From the NCBI GenBank assembly GCA_029379385.1, contig CM055611.1:2480001-2544000 (forward strand): a stretch of 64,000 nt of DNA, in the 5' to 3' direction. The notes under the pieces are model-generated. The model made no database searches and was not told the origin of the DNA. It worked only from the letters and a program-made list of their open reading frames with translations. Every line of letters starts with the position of its first letter. Positions within the stretch are counted from its first letter, which is position 1. Positions 51,056 to 61,990 of this stretch are shown piece by piece. Made by a program: the position numbers and the translations under genes. The DNA comes from Quillaja saponaria (lineage: Eukaryota; Streptophyta; Magnoliopsida; Fabales; Quillajaceae).

Positions 51056-51890
51056 CAAGTCTTACTTTCTTTTTTCTTTTTTTTTTAATTTTAAATAAGT
51101 TATATAATAAATTTTCATACCCTACAACTCCTATTTTTAAATTTTATTTCCAAATAAGTCTTACATTTAATATTGACAATTTTATGTGATTATTACCCTT
51201 TTTTTTGTTTTTAATATTAATTAAGTAGTCTAATTTTTTTTTTAAAACACATTATTTAATTTTAAAAATTAAAATTCATGATTTAATAATTATTAGAAGA
51301 ATAAATCTTTTAAAATTAATGAAAATTCATCATCCTTTTAATATATTTTTCAAAAATTAAAAATTAAAAATTAAAAATTATCTTCATAATTAAATTTAGA
51401 TTTATATGTATGTCACTTGTTTTTTTTTAATTTTCTTGAAAATGAATCTAGATTTATTTATTTTTAGTTCTCATCATGAAAAAAATAATAATAATAATTC
51501 AAGTTGAATTTGAAAATAATATAAATTTTTAAAAGGAGGTAATGATAATTTTTTATTAATTTTTAGAATTTTTTTTATTAATGATTATATAATAATTTTA
51601 TTTTTCTATTAATTATTAAATAATAGATTTTAGAAAACAAATAATAGATTTTAGTCTTCTAAATTAAATAATTTTTTTTTTAAATAGTCTACTTAATTAA
51701 TATTTTCAATTTCAAACTAAAAATAAAAAATAAGGGTCAAAGTGACACAAAAGTGTTAATATAAAATATATTATTTATTTGAAAGAAAAATTGAAAAGTA
51801 GGAGTTGTATGGAATGAAAATTTATTTTAGGACTTATTTGAAATCTCAAAAAAAAAAAATAAATAAATAAAAAGACTTATCATTACTTTT
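51056..51890. mobile_element. Long-TIR MITE-like element
   Basis: The left end AAGTCTTACTTT is matched by the inverse of AAAGACTTATCATTAC at the right. Inward, AAATTTTCATACC, ACAACTCCTA and AAATAAGTC in the left arm are repeated inverted in the right arm as GGACTTATTTGAAA, AGTAGGAGTTGT and GAATGAAAATTT. This gives arms of more than 100 bases. There is no coding capacity. The right half resembles DNA at about 320-560 in this window. Confidence 0.6.
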
Positions 51891-52600
51891 TCTAAATTTA
51901 TATTTCAGACACGTGCTTGCCCATTCAGTGTTTGAAATTGTTATTTGAGCACTCATTTTGTGAGCTCTCTTTCCCATGGGAACTTTTTGTTTTGTTTATT
52001 TAAGTTAATATGAAGAAAATAAGCATATTTTGCTTCTGGGTCATCAATGTTTTATGACAATTATATATGCTTTTGGTTCATTAGTTCTGGTTGTGCATCT
52101 AAGGATCACGCAGAGGTTTAAGGTTGTGGAGCGTGATAAAGGAGAGAACGAAGAAACAAACATAGATACTTCAGATATTTAGTAGCATAAGGACGTGCAA
52201 CTGGTTTTATCAATGCGTGTAATTAACCTGTGATACTTCATACTATATTACTCAATAATTACTTTCAGGAAAGAAAATTCTTTTAACAGAAATAAGAGGT
52301 TCTTTCATTGATAATGATTCTGTTCTTTGCCTTCAAAACCCTGTCCAGAGATTGATCATAACTACAAAAAACACCGTGAGAGTTGAATTGTTATTTTTAT
52401 TTCTTGCGAATGAACAACTCACTAACACTGGGTAATCACATTTCTTCTATTCACAGGAATGTTAAAGTTACAACATCCTATCCCCATACTTGTGGATACC
52501 CATTGACAACCCAATTTTCCATATCCCTCAAAGAATAACTGTACAAACAAATAATGTTACACTATAAATTGGTACATGTTATCAAGAACGATTGCCAAAA
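51891..52600. other. Intergenic region and 3' UTR of ATG1
   Basis: No feature other than the expected 3' UTR of the minus-strand kinase gene. Confidence 0.4.
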
Positions 52601-55600
52601 CTAGTTCTTAAGCAAACAATCCTCACATTTCAGAAGGGTCATTCGCTGCGACTTAGAATAGCCTTGCCTGTTATTAAGAATATCAATGTAGGTTTTCAGC
52701 CTATACCGGTCTGAATTTGTGAGTGAGAATGGTGGGTTAAGAATGAGGGATGGTGCTTCCAGTAAAAGGAAAACTAACAAACTGATGGCTTTTGAATACA
52801 ATGCAGCTGCACTTTCCATATCACCCATGAGCTCTTCAACCTGTCAATCATGCATAAGAAAACAATCTTCAGAGGCGAGTTAGAACAACCAATCTAAATC
52901 CTATACTTCATTTGTCATTTATCATCCATCATATGCCTATTTCCCTATTCATTTTATCTGGGATAACATTTTTTTATTTTGGCTTCTTCCTAGTGTTCTG
53001 CTGCAAATGCTTTTCAGAGTTTTTTTTTTTTTATGGTTGTAATGCAGTGTTATTGGAGATTACTTTGTATTAGCTTGTTTCTTTTTGTTCCTTTCTTGTT
53101 TTTATTAGGAGGACTTCTCCTCTCTTCTCTCAATATAATTTTTATTTTCTACCAAAGACAATCACATATCTTATCTGCATTTCTATCCCTGCCAATATTT
53201 AGAACACCCCATTAGATTGTCTTCAGATATTCACATGCTATGTTATTTTCATTTTAACTGATTTCCAGATGGGAATATGCATGGAAAGTCTTCCTAAATA
53301 GGCGTATATATGCATGTCGGTCACCACCTTCACCCTAAAGTTTAATGAATATATATGTCCAACAAATGTTATCCACTTTCCCAATGCTGATTCCCCACTA
53401 ACATATGACCAAGGAATTAAAATTTATTTCGAGATACCGTTCCTATAATCCCAAAAAAAGGAAACGATTCAAGAAATAATATAGAAACTGCTAATTTTTG
53501 TGAAAATGCATAGAAATATATAATAATACATATGTTATAACGATTGTAGGTATCCAACATTATTAATTTAGTATAAAATATTATTAAATACATAACAAAG
53601 TAAAATTATAAATATAGACATACAAATTAGAAAAAAATATCAAATTATAATAACATCCAACCAGCAGTAGAGTGGCTAGCAGGTGCTCAACCCATATTTA
53701 ATGAATTTTTTAATTTGAACCAACATATATATATGTGCTGAAATTTTAATATTATTCATCACTAAGTAAAACTAAATTAATACAAAATATTTGTATAAAA
53801 AAATAAAATAAAATAAAAGACCAAGAAACTCAACATGGGTGAAATTCTAAAAAAAATTACCCTCGCTAAATTATATTATTTGAATATACATCAAATAAGA
53901 AAAAAAAAATTAAAATCATAAAATATGAAGAGACCTAGAGCCAAAACTTTAAAATTTTAAATTCTGAAAATACCCTGTTAGTGTCAACCGTTTCGTGTGA
54001 GAATGATCCAGTTTTGTGTGGAAACACTCCCGTTTCGTGTGAAAACGCTCTCGTTTCAGGTGGCAACACCTCTATTACGTGTAAAAACAATGGTTGCGTT
54101 TTGGTCAGTGAGTTTCGTTTCGGGTAGTGTGGAAACAAAAATGTTTCACACATTTTGATTGTTTCGGCAAGAAGTTTTAAATCTTGCATGACATATCTCA
54201 ACATTCCACAGCTCTCACAGGAGCACCAGCTTAAAAAATACAAAAGGACATCATACACACTCATGTTTAAGTTTTGAGTTTGTTTTTTGGCCTAGTTAAG
54301 TTTCTAGTTTGAGTATCACACTTACATAGGAATCAGGCTAGTCCCAACATGTAATCACTAGGAAAAATACAGTGCAGAAAATACAAGAGAAATCGAAGGA
54401 AAACAAAATACTTACACCCCCATGTCTCCCAAAGGCAAGAGCAGACTGAAATATTGTCTCCATTGCATCTGGCATCTCTGTATTTCCTGCAGTTGTGAAA
54501 AATTGCGCACTCACTATCCCAAATATTACCCTCAACCCTAGCAATCAAAAAGTATCCCCTGCATCATAAAATAAAACTACAAGGGCCACTTCTCTCACAC
54601 ATGCACATGCAAGCGCAGGCAAGCGCATGCAAGCTTGCATCTGTAAATCCAACAAGACATAGCCAAGGTGTTCTTCATTCATCCTTTCTTTCTTTTTTTG
54701 CCAAGAGTAACTATTTCAAAAAAATAATCAACCTTTATTCTACTAAAAAGTAAGCAAATATTGAGGCATCAATTGGTTAAAAAGGATACATCGTTAAAAT
54801 GTATACTCGATATTTTGATCTTACACAATTTAAGTACACATGCAATGATTCCAAAAATTGATAAAATCCACTTAGCTGATAAATCCAGATTCCAGATAAC
54901 AAAGTCATACCAGGCTCAAATTCAATGGCCTTTGCAAGTTCTTCAGCATGGTCAACTCCCACAAGAAATTCCTTTTCAATTTGACACGAAATATTCTCTG
55001 GCCTCTTAGTTTTGTCAGCATCAAGACAATCTTCTGTACAGGGACTATCATGCTTTTTGGTTCTGCTCTTCCTACTTCTTATAGTCTCTCGAGTTGGACT
55101 TCCTTCCATTGCTGACGCAGCTTGTGTATGGCATATATGCAGTGCTTGCTTCCAAATTGCAAGAATTACAAGCTGAATTGAGAATGCTTCTAGCTCCCTT
55201 CCTGCCTCAATCTTTAAGAGAGGAGTGGTGGAAACAGTGAGAATAAATCACATAAATATTTTTGTTTAGCAGTAAACCACTTTGTTGCATTTAAGGAGAA
55301 TCAAGGCCTGTAGCATAAAGCACAAACCTGTGGGACCAGATTTTAATTAGTCCCACAAGTGAATCATTCTTTCTGACACATTAGAACAGGAAGTAATAAA
55401 TTATGGACTTAACAGCAGATATAAAATTTAATAGAGTACAGACCATTAAAAAGTGTAACTATTCTATATATCTGGTAACTGAGGGAGCTTGTGCATGGCT
55501 TATATACATCTACTTCTCATTTTCAAGAGTTTCATAGCCAGACAAGACTGCCACGAGTGACCTACCTGCATCAATCTTCTTTAACAGAAGCAATGGTCTA

Positions 55601-58600
55601 ACTGAAGAACCATCCAGAAAAGTTGTACATATAGTAATTCTACTAGAAGAATTGTACTACGCATATCAGAATGGTCAAGATCAGAAGCATATCATAGAAA
55701 TACAAGCAAAGGAATCAGAGTGGAATGAGTGGTAATGAGGAAAGGATCCCTCCGAGACTATACATCATGCATTGAAGGAACAATAAACAGGTTAATTTAC
55801 TGTGGATCAGTACTGTTGGCTAATGAAATTTCAACATCAATTAAAGACCAACATCCTGTCTGAGCTATCGACACCTAACCTACTGATTCATTATACATTG
55901 GGGGGAGGGAGACTGCAGAAAATAGAAGTGCTTCGACATAGTCTAAGCTATATCCACCAGAACGTTTTATTTATTTATTTATTTAACGATTTTGGAAGCT
56001 GTGGTGGAGAGAGTATGAGTGAACAGATCACTTACCTTTCATTCCCATGATTTCTGTACATAATGCACTTTTTTGAGCTTTGGTTTACACTCGGGTTTCA
56101 AAACTCGGCCCAGATGATGACCCGGAAAAAGTGTAGGTCCCTGACCACTGGTTCAATAGCTAGGTTGACCCGTGATGTCATAATTTTTTTAAAAAAATTT
56201 ATTTTTAGCAAAGAAATATGAATATTTTATGTTCATGTAATAATTTAATATCAAATAAGAAATGAAAAACAATAAACAAGAAAATTATAAATGAAAACTA
56301 AAGAGAAAAGGAAAATAGTCAATTACAAGCTTCTCTAAAATTTATTTTTATTTTTTAACCGGGCCTGCTGCATCAATCTAGATCAATCGCAATTCCGGGT
56401 TTTAGGGTGAATCCCACCAGAATAGCACCTGGGCGACGGTCCAACCAGTTTGATTGGCCAGGCCGGTCTGAGTCTTAAAACATACTTTACAGTGGAAAAT
56501 TACAAAGAAACTTGGTTTGGTTGCAAAAGTGGCATGCTATGAGGTTATGACTTGCCTTTTCATTAACTAGTTCCATAATGGCAGATGCACACTGCTGCAA
56601 TGAAATTATCCTTGTCATGCAGTTTATTGATGGCTGCTGTGAAGCATCTCTCATAGCCACTGATCCTTGTGAAGTCCCTGGAGCATACACCTGACTTTCG
56701 GAGCTTCCATTGTGGAATGTGTTACTTGTGGCTGTACCAATGATTGGCATTGAAGCACTCAATGTAGTGTCTATATCAAAAGACATTTGGGGAGGACTCT
56801 CTGATCTGTGTGGAGAATGGCTTTGCTTGGAAGCATTTACTGAGGAAAACGAAGCTTTCATAGGGGGTCCAGACACAAGAACATAATCTTGATCAATATT
56901 CTCCAATGAATCAGCAACTGTCAAATTCATCCAAAACATAAACATGAACTAAAGTTTTATTGAAAAACCTGTCCTAAATCTAAACCAGATAAGTAAGTGA
57001 GAAGAAGCACAATTAGATTCATACCTCGAGTGTTCACTAATTTTTGGTCTACAGATTTTAAAGGATTGATCAGATTTCTGTCTGAGGGTATACAGCTATC
57101 TAATCTTACGCCAGTGTTATCCAATCTATATGCAACACTACCATATCTGGAAGTAGGATTTTTGTTATTAGAGGCAGTAGACAGTGCACCAGCTTTATCA
57201 AGTTTTGTATCAAGAGAAAATCCATAGGTAGACTTCATTGAGGACTTCCTTCTTAAGAAGGATGAGCTACCATCAGGACCACTAGAATCATCATCTAGAA
57301 AGAAAGGTAAGCAATCCTCTTGAGAGCTACCTTCAGTGCTCCTCAAAGGGTCAGTTTCATATGAAGGAAATCCTCCCACTATCCTCGCTGAACACGTAGT
57401 CCTGCATGCCATGCTTAATTTCATAATTGAACATTGACAGTCATGTCATCATGAAAATTGGAAATCTAAATTTCACCTCGAGGATTCATCCTGCTTCTGT
57501 TGCTTCTGAGAAAGGAATGGGTGGTTAAAAAATTCTTCAAAAGTTAATCGTTCCACTGCAAATACATTTGAAACAAAATCATTGGGTGAGATTTCACATA
57601 GACAAACAAAATCCATTGGCAATTTAGATGTCACTCAACAAGTCAATATTTAGCAGTCTCCTGCTGCGAATGGTCTCCAATAGCAGGAAATTTATTTATG
57701 AAATTCATTCTTGGTGGCATGGGTAGCAGAAGGTGTTTGAAGTTTCGGAAAAGCCTAAAATATCAAGGTCAGATTTGTTGGCCCAACTATGTCATAAAAG
57801 AAGCTGATAGACTGATAGACAAGCTCAGCAAATCTATTTGGCATCACAGTATTTGAACTACATCATGTCAATATGTCATATCTAAGTTCTACGTGTACAA
57901 CATAACCAGCACGCAGCATAGTAATTTAAGGAAACTGTAGCCACACTAAACAACTTTAACAAGTAAATACATACTATTTAAGTCAGCAGCCCTACAATCA
58001 ATTCCACATGACTTGTCATTCATATTATACAGCATATTCAAATAATAATACTTCACCACTGACGGTGTTGCTTTTGACACCATCAACTATCTCAAACAAC
58101 ATGACAGATTTAACTTTGCTTATTTAGTTCTCAAATTTCAGCCTACAATGTCATTCATATATATATACCTGGGTTACAATGCAACAATTTCCTGCATAAA
58201 TCTTTGCACTCAGAACTCAAATCCTGGGTATCCAATGTGGAATGCAATTCAGTTGATTTCACAATGTTCTGGAGTAACTGCAGAGTACATGATCATAGTA
58301 ATTCAGCTAATTGTGGCAAGAGGAGTCATATGATATTAAAAAAGATACAACTAAAAGCATTATACATAAAAGAGCACCGAAAGAATACCTTAGTTTTCAA
58401 AGCACAAAGGAAAAGAAATGCCTACTATAAAAAACAGACAGACCTGTATTTGATTGTTTCCAGTAAATGGAGTTCGTCCAGTAACAAGCTGAAATAGAAT
58501 TGTGCCAACACTCCAGAGATCTGCCTGTGTTCAGTACATGGTAAATAGAGAAGGACCAAGAAACAATCCACTAAGTGCCCAAGAAATGAATGGAGTTAAT

Positions 58601-61524
58601 GTCACCTTTGCATCATACTTCTGAAGTTGCATTATCTCTGGAGCCATATAAAGGGGTGAACCACACAAGGTTTCTGCAAGGCCTTTAGGTTGCAGAGATC
58701 TGCAAAATAAGTGCCAGAATACTTAAACAGAAAACTTTATCTAAAAAAATGGACAATGCAGATCCTTCTCCAGATGGAATGCTCAGCAGTGTAAACAGTT
58801 TCCAACAGAAACTAGAATGCAAAAGAAATAATATAACAGGAGGAAGGTTTGGCACCAGAGGAGGTCCATGTAAGACAAATGAATGAAAAGCCCAAGGAAC
58901 CCCAAACTCAAATTATTGTAGGAAACTACCATGATTTTTATAACATCAACATTAATACTTACCCTAATAGAGTTGGGTTTTCCAAGGTTTTCTAAGCAGA
59001 CTCATTAAGTCACATATATTAGGTCTAATCCTTGAAAAGCAAATTAAATTCATTCAAAACATTAATCATCCTTTCTACACTTCTGAGACTTACAAAACAA
59101 GACAAACACCTAATAGAATGAGACATTACATGCACTATATAAATCAAACATTACTTTTTGTGGCCAGAAAATCAAAACATTACCATATAAGCATTATTTA
59201 ATATGAGAAAATTAAAGAAAAAATCAGAGCTGTGGAAACAAATTTATTATGAAAAGATTATCGTCTGCTCTTGAGCCATCTCTGAAATTCAAAAGGAAAA
59301 ATAAATCAAGACGCGGAAAGGAAATAAATCAAGTGTACCTTGCAAATCCAAAATCTGCAATCTTCAATACCGAATTGTCATCATTTGTTGAGAGAAGAAG
59401 ATTCTGATCCAAAGATGACACACATTACAACCGAAATGAAATACCTACATAATTTTTATGCAAGGAAAAAAAAAAAATGTACATGATAAACAATATATAG
59501 TTGACATCTATAAACATTGACTGTACTATACCTTATACAAAAACAGGTGTCCATGCTAAGTGCATAGGCAATTCATAGCCTTCTTGATGGAGGGCCATCA
59601 ACCAAACCTTTCAGCAAGTTTTATCTTAGACATAGATTTAAGCATTAGGGTTGTTATGTCCTTTTGTTATTTGTTTTATTTAATAGTGTAGTGGTTTCTT
59701 AGTCTTATTAGGATTCTAAATTTACATTATGCCATTAGGGTTTTCTGAAAGTCTATATAAAGATCCCGGGTGAGACTTTGTTAGACAGCTTTTGATGAAA
59801 TAATATTGTTGCCTTTCGATTGTCCCTTCGATTTGTCCCTTTTGATAAATTATCAGTTGGTCTCGCATCACTTCTACAACTTTGGTAAACAACAGACTTA
59901 ATTAACCTAAACCATAATCGGATCAGCACATATACAACTTCTTTGCAGAATGATAGAAATATATATTAAGGCATTGACTTGAATCCTGGACTATGCAATA
60001 GATAATTGGATAGAGAGGACATGTTTAAGTCAACATTACATTTTAAATATATAAAAAGCCAAACCTGTGGTTTTAGATCCCGATGTATAAGATTATTGTC
60101 ACGTAGAACTTGTAGTCCAGCAGCTGTAAAACAGAAAATGCATTTGATATCACTGTCATTGAAGATACATAACACAAAAAAAATAGATACCTACGTTTAT
60201 GACATATATATATATATAGAGAGAGAGAGAGAGCAGGGAGGGAGAGGGAGAGGAACCAGAATTTTACACCAAAAAAAAAAAAAAAAAGCGAAGTTAAGAC
60301 CCACCTAGCTGCCGCAAGAAGTGCTTTGCTGTTGCTTCTGGCATTCTTCCATGGCGTTGAATATACAGAGAGAGATCACCCCCTCTACAGTACTCCAACA
60401 CAAGATTTATCTTCCCAGGAACCTACATAAAGCAAATAAATGGCATTTGTCAGCAGCTAGTAGGCACTTCATGGATGCAGCTTCACTACTTTAGATGAAT
60501 CCACAAGTTCTGGAACAATTATAAAGGGTGATATTTCAAGTTGAAGAATCCTTTGGAAAAAAATATGAGGAGTTGTTCTAGAGTCTAAGTCAAACTTAGT
60601 GTCTTAAGCTTTATGTTCTAGGAAACGAGCATAAGTAACTCATCTGGCATCAAGGAAAATGATGATCAACCCACATAAGAACTATGTCATGATACCAATT
60701 CTCAAGCATACTAAATAGTGCAAATCACATAGTAATTCAAGAACAATAAAATCATTGAAATTTCCAACTATCCTCTGCTTCCTAGCTCTTCACCTGCAGT
60801 ATATTAACAGCTTTAGCCTCAGTTCACGAATTCTGTGTGTAATTGTGTCAACTACAAAACTTGATGTCTCTCAATTTCATTTACTTGACATTTCTGTCAA
60901 CTGCTGCAGTTAAGACAAACAGGGCAGAACATAATTTAAATCAACACTTCAAGGCGTTACTTTTCCATGCAAAGCATGAGAGAACATCATTGCATGAAGC
61001 TTGACAATTGAAAAACAACTGGCTTCTTCCCAATGGCATCCGGGCTAACATCTTGTTCTACAGAAACTCCATATATTGTTGATCAGCAACATCCAGAGTT
61101 CAGTGATTCAAGTTCAATTTCGCTTAAAAGATAGTCTCTTTTTTTTTCCATTTCAAAGTTAACAAAACAAAACATAGACTAAACATATATAAATTTTATT
61201 AAATCTCTTTGTCATTCATTTTCTTCGCAACCAAACACAAATTTAAATAAAATGGGGATGGGATTATGGGAAACAGCAAACCTCTATAATATCGTGCAAG
61301 CGAATAATATTAGGATGATTAATCCGATTCAAGATAACAATCTCAGACATAAGACTTTCTTGTAACTTCTTATTGAGCCGACTAGTGACGATCTCCTTTA
61401 TTGCCACCTCAGTTCCATGGACTCGGTGCCTCCCATGCCAAACCACCGAGAACGACCCAGACCCAATTTGCCGACCCACGATGTAATCCCCCACCACCCT
61501 ACCCCTTCCCGTCGCCTGAGCCAT
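52601..61524 (-). CDS. ATG1: ATG1 autophagy-initiating Ser/Thr kinase
   Basis: Thirteen exons, 732 aa: 61282-61524, 60305-60422, 60065-60123, 59339-59403, 58606-58699, 58444-58524, 58169-58277, 57477-57555, 57025-57401, 56556-56917, 54911-55211, 54416-54486 and 52601-52840. Every junction keeps frame. ATG1 works with ATG13/ATG11/ATG101 to start autophagosome formation under starvation. The kinase domain covers about 12-272: glycine loop GSGSFSVVW (21-29), VAIKE with Lys43, HRDLKPQN with catalytic Asp136, DFGFA with Asp157, and MAPE (180-183). A Ser-rich linker follows, then a C-terminal MIT-like region ([24 protein letters not shown]... to [16 protein letters not shown]) that binds ATG13. I chose the start MAQATGRG by family; an in-frame ATG 87 bases upstream would add 29 residues. 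Length is close to Arabidopsis ATG1b/c. Intron 10 has a GC donor. Confidence 0.95.
53986..54090 (-). repeat. 21-bp minisatellite in the last ATG1 intron
   Basis: Five contiguous 21-bp units with consensus around CGTTTCGTGTGAAAAC; the first unit starts at 53986 and the last ends at 54090, with imperfect flanking echoes to about 54140. Read on the minus strand, the unit encodes a 7-residue repeat (SFSHETG / VFPHKTG / AFSHETG). It lies in intron 12. Confidence 0.88.
55212..56555 (-). other. GC-AG intron (intron 10 of ATG1)
   Basis: The donor is AAAG|GCAAGT and the acceptor TTAAAG|ATT. The frame continues [14 protein letters not shown], as in other ATG1 proteins. There is no GT donor at the right phase nearby. 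The intron contains the MITE-like element at 56085-56485. Confidence 0.85.
56085..56485. mobile_element. GC-richer TIR-type MITE in ATG1 intron 10
   Basis: The left end reads GGTTTCAAAACTCGGCCCAG; the right end, reverse complemented, reads GTTTTAAGACTCAGACCGG, so the ends are imperfect inverted repeats. GC-rich terminal thirds surround an A/T-rich centre. No coding frame. It resembles common plant non-autonomous DNA elements with a TTTTAAAAC(T/C)CGG end; no target-site duplication was resolved. Confidence 0.5.
59540..59890 (+). mobile_element. Possible LTR fragment in ATG1 intron 3
   Basis: Plus-strand DNA shows a TATA-like TCTATATAAAG, then GGGTGAGACTTTGTTAGAC and TTTTGATGAAATAATATTG. This order (TATA, then a poly(A)-signal-like ATAATA block) recalls the R/U5 region of plant retrotransposon LTRs. 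No matching second LTR, primer-binding site or TSD was found. Confidence 0.3.
60206..60290. repeat. (TA)n(GA)n microsatellite and poly(A) run in ATG1 intron 2
   Basis: A TA run passes into a GA run with G/A-rich continuation (to about 60256), then a 16-base A run. Slippage-prone and non-coding. Confidence 0.8.
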
Positions 61525-61990
61525 CCCAACCCTTTTCCAACCTATGAAGTTAAGAACCCTATAATCCGAACCCGGAACCAGCTCCAAATACCCAAATTCA
61601 AAACCAAACACCCGAACTTACCCACCTCAAAAAAATCGGATCTTTCCAATGATAGATACTTTTTTGGTTTATCCAATGATGACAGAGAGAAACTGAGAAA
61701 GATTAATGGAAGTTTGGTTAATGTGAGCATATTTAAACCAAAGATTGATTTTTTTTCCTCTGATTAAAATATTAATATCTTTTTTGTGCATGACTATAAC
61801 CATTCAGCATAATTGCAGTTAGTCTTTTAATTGATTAGATAGATTAGATATTACAGACGATAGCGTCCAAGAACAGAGACGGAAGGAGGAAAGGAGTTTG
61901 AACTTGGAAAGAGAAGCTGCAAGCGAAGGATGACAAGCGACAGCCAACAGGGGGAAGATAATGTTAACCTGCGGTTGATTCCATGGTGAG
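61525..61990 (-). promoter_or_regulatory. 5' leader and promoter region of ATG1
   Basis: The mixed-composition leader directly upstream contains an in-frame ATG (61609-61611) and a separate 62-codon frame (61542-61730) that ends 17 bases before the chosen start. No clear TATA box could be fixed. Composition becomes AT-rich after about 62000. Confidence 0.4.
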
